A stretch of DNA of 47,983 nt from Candidatus Hermodarchaeum yapensis (GCA_016840405.1 JAEOSK010000020.1:1-47983), one strand, 5' to 3'; shown: positions 1 to 9,393, numbered from the stretch's first letter. Made by a program: numbers and translations. The notes: generated by a model not told the origin, from the letters alone.

Positions 1-121
1 TAATCCCTAAAATTTCACGCTCGCGAGCATAGAAACTAATGTCATATAAAATCTGTGTACGACCAATCTTCACAGAGGTTTGATCGAATTCAATGATTAT
101 TGGTGACTTGTCTTCACTCAT
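1..121 (-). CDS. ABC transporter ATP-binding protein, N-terminal fragment
   Basis: The gene runs off the left edge; about 40 N-terminal residues are visible from an ATG at 119-121. They read MSEDKSPIIIEFDQTSVKIG and continue into QILYDISFYAREREILGI. This is the usual first beta-strand block of an ABC ATPase, with an A-loop region followed by the strand that leads into Walker A, and Walker A itself lies outside the window. The start is 5 bp after the stop of the subtilisin-like gene, so it is the last visible gene of the ABC export operon. With the second ATPase at 4529-6175 it could form a heterodimeric motor. The family call is fairly safe; the substrate is unknown. Confidence 0.75.
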   Translation of the reverse strand, partial: MSEDKSPIIIEFDQTSVKIGRTQILYDISFYAREREILGI

Positions 122-126
122 CCTAA

Positions 127-3100
127 TCAAACCCCTGTTTCCTTCGCAAGTTCGCGAAGCCGTTTGAGCATATCTTCTAATCGATTCGCAGGCTCGCCCG
201 AGGTAATTCGAAGTTTTTCGATACGGTCTAGTCGACGATCAGTCAAAGTCCATTCCATTTCACGAATAAGTGCATGAGTGGTATTCAGAGTGTTGTCAAT
301 ATTTTCAATCATTAACTCATCCAGTGGTGGTGTTCGCATTCGTCGTCGACGCCGATATTGGTTTAACAAATATACTCCAACAATCAGTATTGCCAATATC
401 GTGAAAAGGGCGATCTGTAGAGCCATGATGAATAGGTAATTGGGTTCTGGAGGTGGGGTAGGTGTTTCAGGGGCGGGTTCGTAATAGAAGTACATGAACG
501 TTGTAGTGCTTGCATAGGTTCCCGGTAATGAGAAGACGATGATTGAGAAAGTTTCTGTTGTATTTACTGATTCATCTAACCCGGTCCAATTCGCGAATAG
601 AAATGTGCCATATCGGCCACTTAAGACTTCGAAGGCAATGAAAAACTGCTGGGTTCCATTCGGAAAAGTATAGACGCAATACATAGTAAGATTCTCCACG
701 CCCTGTCCTGTGTGATCTAATGCATCGATCACAAATCCAGCATCGTTACCAATAGTGAACGTTGACCCATTCCCGCCAGTCGAGCGAATATTGAGATGCA
801 TCTTATTGCGAAACAGATAATGAATTGTTTGGTTCGCAAACTGCAGATTTTCTAAATTCAGTAAAAGGCGATTCGAAAAAATGGAAGAACAACCGAGGAC
901 AAAGAGTTCTTTCTGACTTTCATTTTGATAAACGCCAAAGGCTGAGCCATTAACCCAGGCAAAGATATTGGAAGACCCCGTCTCAGTGAGTAAGGTGCCT
1001 TCTTCTGTAGAGATGATATTCACCTCAGTGGTGAAGGGGCTTGAAGGGTGTAACTCGGTTGTGTTCAGAGAGGTTACGCTGCCACCGATTTGGATATTAT
1101 AATTTGTTAAAATCTGGTTCAATGTTGTATGATTGGATGAATCTGGATGGTCGGCAAGAATTAGAACCTTGTACCCGTCATCAATAAATTCTGATACAGC
1201 TAGGGTTTCATTTTGTGTAAATCCTTTTTCAGGGTCGCAGATGATTAACCCGTCAAAGAGGGAAAGAGTGGTAGAATTGAGCTCTGAGATAAGGGGAATT
1301 TCAGCTAAGTTCAGCTGGGCTTCGGCATACAATTCTCGAAGCCTAGAATAGCCAGTTAGTAGACTGTCACCAATTTCATCCAGAAGTGAAAATAGTTCAT
1401 CGAGGTCCAAATCTGAGAAATCAAGGTCTTCAAGGTTCGAGAAATCCAATCCTTGATTATGGATTGAATCAAAAAGAATTACACCTTGTGGATAAGTCAC
1501 ATTAATTACGAAGGGCAGGGTGTGCTCCCACCCGTCGGAAGCGCTTATTACGAGATTCCCGTAGTAGGGTCCAGATTCGATAAAGGTCGGGATGAAGAAT
1601 AGGATTTGTAATTGCGTTCCGATGGTAACATCATAAATGTCTGTGGGTGTTATTGTTGGAGGATTTATCCAATTCGTTACGTTTCGATCCATTGGTGTGT
1701 GTAAACCTGGATCATGATATTCAGTTATGCTCACTGAGAGGTGGAAAATGGGGGTTGAAGTGAGTAGTGTGAAATTGTAAATCGCATAATCATTGGGAAA
1801 TCGGAGCATCATTGGTCTATACGGCAAATAGGAGGGAATGAGAAGCCGCATCGTCGGAGGAGAACTAATGAAGACATCCCGGAAGACAAAGTTATCAAGC
1901 GCATACAAATCCGTTGGAATGGTGGGGAGTATAAGGTCAAAGTCTAGGGTTGGAGAGACGATCCACCCAGCAAAATAGATGTCTTTGACTTCAGGAACCC
2001 AATTGACTACAAGTCGTTGGAATCGGAAAGGTTCAAAGATGCCCAATTGGAAGTAACGAGCAAAAATCGCCCCACCCATGGGCTGTGACTGATTGGTAAA
2101 GAAAGCAGCAATGGAATCCACTCCCTCATCACCGATATTCAACACAATGACAGACGTTTGATAGGTCGCATCAGTCATTCCAGTTCGGGGCGAAGAAGCT
2201 CGAATCATACAAAGGTCCGTCAGCGTAGTGGGCATCGTGGAGTATTCGGTTTCGTTTATACCATGAAGAAGGGCGGAGAAATTCCGACCAAATCCTAAAG
2301 TCATTGAAGTCTGTAAGAAACTCGTTCCCGTTGGCAAATCCCCCAATTGCCACTGTGTACCAAACCCCACTCCATCATCACTATCATAAATGCTATTCCC
2401 GTTTAGTGTCTCGTTTTGTAACCGATCACTAACGTCCGAATATGGTCCAACCTCAAAACTGGAAAATGGTGTTGAGGTGTTAACCCCAATGTACTGATCT
2501 ACTCGAGATGTTTCATTCGGAGGAAGGATATCGGCATGTATGTAAAACAGCTGTGATGAACTATTGAAGAAACCTTGTTGAGTTGATGTATCGCTAGCAC
2601 CTGAGAATAGGTCAAAATTCCACAAACTGTACAATCGTATATTCGTCACATTCTCTGTGCCAATGTTCACGAGGAAAAAGGAAATACGAAACGCATTAGC
2701 CGCTGGAGGCGTTGTTATCTGCCAAGACTCAATACGAGGGATTATCAAGAGATCATTATAAGACAATATTCCTGTGGCCCGAACATAATTTCCATAAGGT
2801 AGCCCTGTCCAATGAAATTCTTGTTCAACATTAAGGAATGCAAACGGGAGCACACTACTGTTTCCGACTGCAAGATAGAACATTCCCATCAGCATATGGA
2901 ACATCGACATGTTCGTCACTGAACTTGAGGCAATAGCGGCCATTGCCGTCGTATACCCGCTCATAAGTAACGTGACATTTTCTGACAAGGACTCACTTAC
3001 CAGTATGCCATAATAAGGTAAGCCCAGACCCACACTTCGCGCACGGAATGATGAGGGGAAGGGATCAAAAAGGGAATCCAGCTCGTTGTATGTTGTAGCG

Positions 3101-4521
3101 GCGTCCAATAAGCCTGCGCCTTCTAGATTCGGCTCATTAGATTGTGGATTTGCGCCCTTGCGCATGGCTATTGACATGCACTCTGGTGTAGCGTATCGAC
3201 TTCCTTGGAGTAGTAGACAAGCTGTTCCTGCAGTAAGGGCTGCGGAAGCAGCGGTAGTGCTAGCTATTGTGTAATTTTCGTTAATGGCTGTGCCAAACTG
3301 GCCAAATCCAAACAAGTCAAAATCAATGTCTTCAGGGGAAATCGAAATGTTTCCAATATCTGTAGGTAGGATATTGTAAAGAGAAGAAGATATAATGTCG
3401 ACACCTGGTGCGATCAGATCAGGTTTGGTGCGCATATCAAAGGTTGGACCACGACTGCTGAAATCAGGGACAGAGTTCGTTTCATGATCAAATGCACCAA
3501 CGGTAAGGGCTACCAACGATTCACCAGGGGACATAATTGTCATGTGATTGGGTCCCCGATCTCCTGCTGCCGCGACGACTAGGACACCCTGTTCTGAAGC
3601 TATACGCACAGCTTCGGAAAGTGGGTCACCGGGCATTCCCAAGGTTGAGAACGGAAGAAGAATGATATCTGCTCCCGTTGTAATGCTCCATTCTATTCCT
3701 CGGATAACCCATGAGGAATAGCTTGTGCCATCTCCTAGCACAACTTTGGCGCTGATAAGTTGAGCTCCGGGCGCAATTCCTGTGTAGTTACCTTGTGAAG
3801 CGGCTCCCGTTCCAGCGACTAATCCAGCACAATAGGTTCCATGGCCATTTAAGTCAAAGGGGAAGGGATCCCCTTCAGCAAAGGAGACTTGAGCTAGGAC
3901 CTTGGGATCATTAGTAGTTTCATTGTCATCCATATCATCAAGGTCAGGATGTGTCACATCAACACCAGTATCTATGATGGAAACGATCGTGTGAGACCCG
4001 TTGAACCCCTGATCATAAAGCGGATTAACTCCAATTATCTCACGGGGGTGAAGATAACCATTAGGCACAACCATCTGACTATGGTGAATAGAATGGTCAC
4101 TGGTATCGAGATGGAATCCGATATCAGTCCATAATTTTCGAATTTCTGGAAGACCAGCTAATTGGTGTAAGGCGCCTACCGTGGTTCTGAGAGAAATGGC
4201 GTGCACAATATTATGGTAAATCTTGATATTCGTCAACGTAGCTTTTTGTAGAATCGCTCGTTGAGCAGCTCTCCAATCAGTGGTCTCAGATAGGCTTGCG
4301 ATAATGTCAATGGGGAGATCCGGTTCGCTTCCCGATTCAATGAGCTCGAGTAACGGTTTCGAGAGTTTCGACTCCGCCTCATCAGTTTCCAAGAAAGTGT
4401 TTGCAAGGTTTATGGAGGCAAGGTCAGCTTGAATTAGGGGAATCAGAAGTATGACGGTTGCGAGTAAAAGGACCTGATATCTTGGTTTCTGAATCATCCC
4501 TTTCATCGTCTGTTGCCGCAA
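127..4521 (-). CDS. Large membrane-anchored subtilisin-like (S8) protein, probable pseudoprotease
   Basis: The protein has 1464 residues. It carries an N-terminal signal/anchor helix (about 17-32), an S8 domain (about 165-480), a long beta-rich extracellular region with many Asn glycosylation-type sites, a GATase/Rossmann-like block (about 1080-1180), one C-terminal membrane helix (about 1385-1405), an Arg-rich stop-transfer and a 50-residue cytoplasmic tail. The catalytic Asp (D184, in IIDTGVD) and His (H227, in NGHGTYCAG) are present. At the place of the GTSxAxP nucleophile the sequence is STTAASAALTAG, putting Ala424 at the Ser position, and the oxyanion Asn is Asp321 (AAGDRGP). The layout recalls eukaryotic site-1 protease (MBTPS1). 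It sits 7 bp after an ABC ATPase gene and 5 bp before another, so it is probably a receptor or accessory subunit of that transporter. A start at the second Met (residue 6) is possible. Confidence 0.8.
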   Translation of the reverse strand: MRQQTMKGMIQKPRYQVLLLATVILLIPLIQADLASINLANTFLETDEAESKLSKPLLELIESGSEPDLPIDIIASLSETTDWRAAQRAILQKATLTNIKIYHNIVHAISLRTTVGALHQLAGLPEIRKLWTDIGFHLDTSDHSIHHSQMVVPNGYLHPREIIGVNPLYDQGFNGSHTIVSIIDTGVDVTHPDLDDMDDNETTNDPKVLAQVSFAEGDPFPFDLNGHGTYCAGLVAGTGAASQGNYTGIAPGAQLISAKVVLGDGTSYSSWVIRGIEWSITTGADIILLPFSTLGMPGDPLSEAVRIASEQGVLVVAAAGDRGPNHMTIMSPGESLVALTVGAFDHETNSVPDFSSRGPTFDMRTKPDLIAPGVDIISSSLYNILPTDIGNISISPEDIDFDLFGFGQFGTAINENYTIASTTAASAALTAGTACLLLQGSRYATPECMSIAMRKGANPQSNEPNLEGAGLLDAATTYNELDSLFDPFPSSFRARSVGLGLPYYGILVSESLSENVTLLMSGYTTAMAAIASSSVTNMSMFHMLMGMFYLAVGNSSVLPFAFLNVEQEFHWTGLPYGNYVRATGILSYNDLLIIPRIESWQITTPPAANAFRISFFLVNIGTENVTNIRLYSLWNFDLFSGASDTSTQQGFFNSSSQLFYIHADILPPNETSRVDQYIGVNTSTPFSSFEVGPYSDVSDRLQNETLNGNSIYDSDDGVGFGTQWQLGDLPTGTSFLQTSMTLGFGRNFSALLHGINETEYSTMPTTLTDLCMIRASSPRTGMTDATYQTSVIVLNIGDEGVDSIAAFFTNQSQPMGGAIFARYFQLGIFEPFRFQRLVVNWVPEVKDIYFAGWIVSPTLDFDLILPTIPTDLYALDNFVFRDVFISSPPTMRLLIPSYLPYRPMMLRFPNDYAIYNFTLLTSTPIFHLSVSITEYHDPGLHTPMDRNVTNWINPPTITPTDIYDVTIGTQLQILFFIPTFIESGPYYGNLVISASDGWEHTLPFVINVTYPQGVILFDSIHNQGLDFSNLEDLDFSDLDLDELFSLLDEIGDSLLTGYSRLRELYAEAQLNLAEIPLISELNSTTLSLFDGLIICDPEKGFTQNETLAVSEFIDDGYKVLILADHPDSSNHTTLNQILTNYNIQIGGSVTSLNTTELHPSSPFTTEVNIISTEEGTLLTETGSSNIFAWVNGSAFGVYQNESQKELFVLGCSSIFSNRLLLNLENLQFANQTIHYLFRNKMHLNIRSTGGNGSTFTIGNDAGFVIDALDHTGQGVENLTMYCVYTFPNGTQQFFIAFEVLSGRYGTFLFANWTGLDESVNTTETFSIIVFSLPGTYASTTTFMYFYYEPAPETPTPPPEPNYLFIMALQIALFTILAILIVGVYLLNQYRRRRRMRTPPLDELMIENIDNTLNTTHALIREMEWTLTDRRLDRIEKLRITSGEPANRLEDMLKRLRELAKETGV

Positions 4522-4528
4522 ACTTGTG

Positions 4529-6175
4529 TTACACCTCTAATTGTCGTCCCGTAATGAGGATGAAGTAATCGGTCATGTCAACACCAATTTTAGGCTTGAT
4601 ACTCTTAACACCGATATCCTGTCCTTGGAATGCTCGTGAAACCCTTTCAGCCATTTCCATTAATGGTACTTCACTAAACACTTTGATTAGCTCACCACGC
4701 TCAAGAACATGGATGATTCCAGGAACATCTTTCAGAAGGGTGGCAATTCCTGGTCGAGGTTGATTCAAGATGATCCCCACTGCGTACCCTCCTCCAGGAA
4801 GAGAAGCTTTCAGTTCTGACGGACTGCCAAAAGCCACCATACTTCGCTCTCGCATGAAAACTCCTACTTTGTCACAATATTCGCCCTCTCCAGGGTAATG
4901 AGTGACTACGACCATGCTCGTATTGTATTCACGGTTCAAATAATCCAAATAATCCCACAGTTCACTTCGAGCATCAGGGTCCAGTCCTGAAGTTGGTTCA
5001 TCCAGAATGAGAAGTTGTGGGCGATGCACCATGGCTATTGAAATCGAGGAACGTCGTTTTTCTCCACCCGAAAGGGTTTGAACGCTTTGATTGCCTTTTT
5101 CAAAAATTCCTAATTCACGAAGAAGAATTTTCCCCCGACGAACCAATTCCGCCTCTGGGATTCCATATTGTTTTCCAAATTCAATGATATTCTCTAGCGG
5201 TGTAAAGTTTTGATACATGTAACCGAGATCTTGAGGAACAAATCCAAAGATAGGTTTCACTTGGCTCCGTTGTGTTGAATTAATACCTCCAAGTCTCACT
5301 CGCCCGGCAGTTGGAATAATGTCACCGATGATGGCTCGAATAGTGGTGGATTTTCCTGAACCCGATTCACCAATTATTCCCATAATCTGACCTGAAGGAA
5401 GGGAGAAGGTTACATCACGAATAATGTCAAAATTATCATCAACGGTTACCGTTAAATTCTCTGCCTCGATGACTTTTTCGACTCGATCTCGTGTTCGGGC
5501 ATAAGCAGGTGTAAACAGCATCTTTAAGGCTAGAACATCAGGAACAATGCTCATTAGTTCTCGCATGATTTCTGGAGCCGTTTCTCTTCCACCAATTGTA
5601 AAGACCTCTGGTGCAGCTCTAATCGCCGCTGATGATTGCGCCACCCGTATTTCAAGAAGTCCCACTCGTAAACGTTCCATTCTAGCGTTCGTAATAGTCC
5701 CTTGAATATCAACAGGTTGTCCCTCTTTGTCAATCCCCCAAATTCGTGCATCCACCTCAGTGTAAAGGATTAATTCTTCAACACGTTTCACTGCGTGGTC
5801 AATATGCTCGCCATCATAATAAAAATCATCATGAATGTTGCGACGTAACCAATTCATCAATACCAATTGTCGTGCAGATACTTCTTCGCGTTCAGTTTTA
5901 TCAGAGCCAATGGTCAGAACCATCCCTGCTAAGTCTTCAGGTCCTTTTAAGATCGTATTGACGAGTAAAGCGATACGTCTGCGACCTTTTCGGCGAATAT
6001 CCAGAATCCGACCTTCAACTGAAATATCCTGTTGAGTGGCACAAAGAACACCCGCAATCTGAGCATGGATTTCCCGATCACTACGTTGTTCTATCCAATC
6101 CAAAGTATCATCGAAGCGTGATCCCGCAAAGTAGTTCTTTTCAACAAATACCGGAATATCTGATAATTGCTCCAT
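4529..6175 (-). CDS. ABC transporter ATP-binding protein with about 230-residue N-terminal extension
   Basis: This 548-residue protein has one ABC ATPase domain in its second half: Walker A GESGSGKST (269-277), signature LSGGE (368-372), Walker B LLILDEP (388-394) and a His switch in VVTHYPGEG. The last 90 residues form an extra C-terminal domain, as in ABC-2 exporter ATPases. Residues 1-230 precede the usual start of an ABC domain and match no family I recognise; they are mixed alpha/beta and charged, with no membrane helix. The gene lies 19 bp after the permease and 7 bp before the subtilisin-like gene, which makes one operon. It should power export by the adjacent permease. The ATPase call is secure; the role of the extension is unknown. 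Confidence 0.9.
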   Translation of the reverse strand: MEQLSDIPVFVEKNYFAGSRFDDTLDWIEQRSDREIHAQIAGVLCATQQDISVEGRILDIRRKGRRRIALLVNTILKGPEDLAGMVLTIGSDKTEREEVSARQLVLMNWLRRNIHDDFYYDGEHIDHAVKRVEELILYTEVDARIWGIDKEGQPVDIQGTITNARMERLRVGLLEIRVAQSSAAIRAAPEVFTIGGRETAPEIMRELMSIVPDVLALKMLFTPAYARTRDRVEKVIEAENLTVTVDDNFDIIRDVTFSLPSGQIMGIIGESGSGKSTTIRAIIGDIIPTAGRVRLGGINSTQRSQVKPIFGFVPQDLGYMYQNFTPLENIIEFGKQYGIPEAELVRRGKILLRELGIFEKGNQSVQTLSGGEKRRSSISIAMVHRPQLLILDEPTSGLDPDARSELWDYLDYLNREYNTSMVVVTHYPGEGEYCDKVGVFMRERSMVAFGSPSELKASLPGGGYAVGIILNQPRPGIATLLKDVPGIIHVLERGELIKVFSEVPLMEMAERVSRAFQGQDIGVKSIKPKIGVDMTDYFILITGRQLEV

Positions 6176-6194
6176 TCTCCGTCACCCTCCGCAA

Positions 6195-7316
6195 CTAAGC
6201 TAGTGTCCGTTTCCTCCACATCACTATCATGGAAATAAGAGTCCCACCCATAATATACATCAGAATCCGAAGAATCTCCGGACCTTTCGTAATCAGAGGG
6301 AGACCCTTAAATGCCGTTTCTCGAATTAGTGCCATCCCCAAGTTCATGGGAAGAAAATCAGAGATAATACCTACATCAAGAAACATCCCGCTCAAAACCA
6401 TCATTCCCAGTAGTAGGAATAAAAATCCCTGATTGGCCTGCAACCGGGAAGTAGACAATGACGAAATCACAACACCCGACACAGATCCGGCCAACGCCAT
6501 CAATGAATTAATCACCAGGAGCGTCAACAAGTCTGTACTCAGTTCCAATTGAAATCCAATAATCCATAAGACAAGAAGAAGCAGACCCTGAATCATACCG
6601 ATAATTGTATACGCAGCAATTTTCCCAACGACCACCTCAACTTTAGTTGTAGGCGTTAATAACATCCGTCGGAGCGGAATATCCCCAACAATTGACTGAC
6701 ACGAAATCAACGCAATTGCCATGAAAATACAAAACACCACTAAGAATGCTCCCACCTGTAATGCCCAAGTATCACCCTCGGGCACAAATTCAACAGATGG
6801 AATAATCAAAATCTCACTACGAATCCACCCCAAATTGGCTCGGAAAATCAATGATGCCTCGGTAATCGCAAGTATTGCCTCACTTTGACCAGAAAGTTGT
6901 GTGCTACTCGTCGAAATGTTCACGGTCGTAGGTAAATTCAAAGACAAAGCATGTTCAAACCCGTCGGGAATTACCACATAAGCGTCAATCTCAGTATAAA
7001 ATAGCGCCTCATAAGCCTCTGATACGTTAACGTACATCGTAACCGTAACTCCATCCAAACTCTCCAACGTTGCAGTGAAATTCTCAGAAAGATCCAGCCC
7101 TGGATAGGTGTCCGTCGTATCCAAGTCTACCAATCCCAAAAATAACGGAACCGTTTCTGCTTGTACATCATTCTGCTGAATCGCTAAAGCCAAGGTTCCG
7201 ATAGTAATTAGTGGTAGCATGAAAACGAGGAGCATGGCGGTGCGATCTTTGATGATGGTCTGGATTTCCTTTCGGGTGAGGGCGAGGGTTCGTCTGATGG
7301 ATTCGACTACCGTCAT
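6195..7316 (-). CDS. ABC-2 type transporter permease
   Basis: The protein has 373 residues from the ATG at 7316, which begins MTVVESIRRTLALTRKE, the usual cytoplasmic lead-in of ABC-2 permeases. The frame stays open 34 codons further upstream, but that stretch does not look like protein of this family, and GAGGG lies about 12 bases before the chosen ATG. One N-terminal membrane helix (about 30-50) is followed by an extracytoplasmic domain of about 150 residues and then five helices in the C-terminal half (from about residue 190). This NatB/YhaP-like topology fits an exporter. It is the first gene of the operon with the ATPases and the subtilisin-like protein. The cargo is unknown. Confidence 0.88.
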   Translation of the reverse strand: MTVVESIRRTLALTRKEIQTIIKDRTAMLLVFMLPLITIGTLALAIQQNDVQAETVPLFLGLVDLDTTDTYPGLDLSENFTATLESLDGVTVTMYVNVSEAYEALFYTEIDAYVVIPDGFEHALSLNLPTTVNISTSSTQLSGQSEAILAITEASLIFRANLGWIRSEILIIPSVEFVPEGDTWALQVGAFLVVFCIFMAIALISCQSIVGDIPLRRMLLTPTTKVEVVVGKIAAYTIIGMIQGLLLLVLWIIGFQLELSTDLLTLLVINSLMALAGSVSGVVISSLSTSRLQANQGFLFLLLGMMVLSGMFLDVGIISDFLPMNLGMALIRETAFKGLPLITKGPEILRILMYIMGGTLISMIVMWRKRTLA

Positions 7317-7353
7317 TGCACATTCAGTCCCTCGCTTGACTACTGAAAGAACC

Positions 7354-7368
7354 CCAAAAGACTTTTGG
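7354..7368. promoter_or_regulatory. 15-bp inverted repeat upstream of ABC operon
   Basis: CCAAAAG-A-CTTTTGG is a perfect inverted repeat with 7-base arms around one central base. It lies 38 bases upstream of the permease ATG and about 95 bases from the divergent 305-residue gene. Its size and position suit a dimeric regulator site, but no bound protein is known and the role is inferred. Confidence 0.35.
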
Positions 7369-7463
7369 TAGGGCAATTCTCCCCCAAAGCTTTTTTTCGG
7401 TTCACACCAAAGGAACATTGAAGAAATAGTTAGTCATTCATGGAAACTGGTAGGTAACAACTG

Positions 7464-8381
7464 ATGAGGGATGAGCAGCCTCCTTCGGAACCACAGGACG
7501 TCCTTGCCTGGGCGAAGCGTTGGCAGCCTAAATGGGAAACCCACATCACCTTTCCCGAAAATTCAGTGTTTGTTGGGCTTTACGACTTCATCAATCGGAG
7601 CACTGATCTGGATGCCACAATTTTCAGTAGGAATCATCAACTGCTCCTCCGTTTTGAACATGCCTATGACCCGGAAGAATTCAGCTATTCAATCGACCTC
7701 CCCGACTTAGAGGCCCAAATTGAAATCGTCCCTTTCAAACCAGTATACGGCGTTTTGAAGAAACGCCATTTCACTAATCGAGCAAAAGAATTTGACCGTC
7801 TGGCTCAAGACTTGATTCAACAGCTGCCACTGGAGCAGCAAGGACCTCAAATTCGCACCCTCGATGAAGTCATGACCTTCCTAAATTTTTCCCAAGAAGT
7901 CATTGACATTACTCGTGAAACGCTCTTTGGAAACCCTGATCCTTCCAAATATCGCTACCTGAACAATCCGGTTTCCTTTCTCAACTTACAGAATGGTTGG
8001 ATAGTGGTTCCTGATGCTGATACAAAAATTAAATTGAATCTGGGGGTCGAATACGAACATGTGTTTCGACTCTCTTATCGCTTTGACTCAAGAGAGGGTC
8101 CCGTCGTTGAGAATTATCAAAAATATGAATCTGCATTGGATCGTCTGTCCCGACAGACTATTCGACGAGTCTTTTCCAACCTCGGAACCTACACGTCCAT
8201 AATACACAATCCATTCTTCAGTGACATTAGCCAACGTTTTCCCGTTCGCTATGTCGCCTTGAATAACGGGCTACTCGTATCGTCGCTAGGCAAAGGATCA
8301 ACTTGGGAAAATGGAACCTTTGAATTTTACAAACCCACTGAAAGACGAGAAACCCTTTTTGGCTTGCTCGAATCCACATAA
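7464..8381 (+). CDS. Unrecognised 305-residue soluble protein
   Basis: The protein starts at an ATG with TAGGTAAC about 9 bases upstream. I recognise no family. It has no signal peptide or membrane helix and no Cys pairs. It contains two stretches of predicted beta strands with aromatic residues (about 35-95 and 195-215) and helical parts between them (about 105-160 and 225-245). The N-terminus is rich in Trp, Glu and Pro. It is divergent from the ABC export operon, with about 150 bp of shared upstream region, and convergent with the cupin gene, with only 6 bp between stops. Codon use and composition resemble the neighbours, so it is probably a real gene. Nothing in the sequence indicates its function. 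Confidence 0.7.
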   Translation: MRDEQPPSEPQDVLAWAKRWQPKWETHITFPENSVFVGLYDFINRSTDLDATIFSRNHQLLLRFEHAYDPEEFSYSIDLPDLEAQIEIVPFKPVYGVLKKRHFTNRAKEFDRLAQDLIQQLPLEQQGPQIRTLDEVMTFLNFSQEVIDITRETLFGNPDPSKYRYLNNPVSFLNLQNGWIVVPDADTKIKLNLGVEYEHVFRLSYRFDSREGPVVENYQKYESALDRLSRQTIRRVFSNLGTYTSIIHNPFFSDISQRFPVRYVALNNGLLVSSLGKGSTWENGTFEFYKPTERRETLFGLLEST

Positions 8382-8387
8382 CTCCTG

Positions 8388-8759
8388 CTACTCTCTTCTC
8401 GCTCGATCGTAGTCATCAGCTACTCTAATCACATCGCCAAACATTCGTGTTCCTAATTCGAGAATAAGCGTATCTTGGATGGGCTCAATACGATGTTCTT
8501 GACCAGGAGAAATATGTAATGTGTCTCCGGCAGCAAGTACCAGTTCTTTATCAGCCAAGAGAACCCGAACCTGACCTTTAACAATGTAGAAGAATTCGTC
8601 CTTTTTTTCATGGTAATGTTGGGAACTCGATTTACCTTTGCGAAAGAAAAGTTCCTTCAGGAATAATCCCTTAAATTCTGCTAGCGGACGTTCGTATCCC
8701 CACGGTTTTTCTTTCTGCTCCCCGAAGGGAACCTCCTCATCTCTGCTTTGTTTCCCCAT
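8388..8759 (-). CDS. Cupin-2 domain protein (mannose-6-phosphate isomerase-type fold)
   Basis: The protein has 123 residues from the ATG at 8759, preceded by GGGAGAAAG. The open frame extends 42 codons upstream but overlaps the next gene, so I prefer this start. A single double-stranded beta-helix domain shows cupin motif 1 as QHYHEKKDEFFYIVKG and motif 2 as PGQEHRIEP, giving the metal-ligand set His, His, Glu and His. The early PWGYERP segment is typical of cupins related to the C-terminal domain of mannose-1-phosphate guanylyltransferase/isomerase and of small sugar-phosphate cupins. It lies 37 bp downstream of the Cys-containing gene and is probably cotranscribed with it. It is likely a metal-binding small-molecule enzyme or sensor; the substrate is unknown. 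Confidence 0.85.
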   Translation of the reverse strand: MGKQSRDEEVPFGEQKEKPWGYERPLAEFKGLFLKELFFRKGKSSSQHYHEKKDEFFYIVKGQVRVLLADKELVLAAGDTLHISPGQEHRIEPIQDTLILELGTRMFGDVIRVADDYDRARRE

Positions 8760-8796
8760 CCCATTCTTTCTCCCATAATACTCGGAAAAGATTCTG

Positions 8797-9219
8797 CTAG
8801 ATTCCCTCATCGATGATGCGATCAATAATGCGTTTAAGCTTCTCACTTTCACGAATTCGTTCCGGTCGCCATCTTCGTCCTTCATAGATGCGTTCTTCTT
8901 CGCCTAAAATCTCCGCCATGGCATACTCCAAGGATTTCGCCGCCCTGGCATCCAGGCGAGCACATTCTGCGAAATAGTCACAATTTTTAATCGTGCACTT
9001 GCTTCCTACATCCAACCGATAAACACCCTTCTGTAAAGGAGTCACTGTCACCTGGAGGGGGCAGGTAGTAGTGTCATCTGAAAAAATCCGTACTCCATCT
9101 TGTCCCTCAATAACTTTCATTCGAGAGCCAATAATCCGTTGCGCCCCCTCTTTGATATTAGCGAGAGTCGCAACGACAACTAAATCACCAAAGTCGCCTT
9201 TTTCTGGTTTCTTCGTCAT
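8797..9219 (-). CDS. Conserved-looking small protein with Cys cluster
   Basis: The protein has about 140 residues from the ATG at 9219; a GTG five codons earlier (9234) is an alternative, and neither has a strong ribosome binding site. The middle carries Cys residues in TTTCPLQVT, KCTIKNCDYFAEC and nearby positions. This pattern could bind zinc or an iron-sulfur cluster, though the spacing matches no standard motif I know. The C-terminal third is a charged helix. There is no signal peptide or membrane segment. It lies upstream of the cupin gene in what looks like a two-gene unit. I do not recognise the family. Confidence 0.65.
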   Translation of the reverse strand: MTKKPEKGDFGDLVVVATLANIKEGAQRIIGSRMKVIEGQDGVRIFSDDTTTCPLQVTVTPLQKGVYRLDVGSKCTIKNCDYFAECARLDARAAKSLEYAMAEILGEEERIYEGRRWRPERIRESEKLKRIIDRIIDEGI

Positions 9220-9393
9220 TGACGTCGCATCCACGAAGTCTTAATCCTGACTTGGCTAGTGGTATCTCCCTAAGCTTCATCGCCTTATTAGCCTTTATCT
9301 AAAACCACCAGAAAACCCCATTCCTTAAGGACGGATATGAATTGTGGAGTTTAAATTTCCCATTGAGAACTTCACTACGAGGTCCTAGTTTTA

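Noticed and set aside
7317..7418. N-terminal extension of the ABC permease
   Set aside because: The extra 34 codons do not resemble an ABC-2 permease lead-in and would cover the 7354-7368 inverted repeat; the ATG at 7316 gives the family-typical start.
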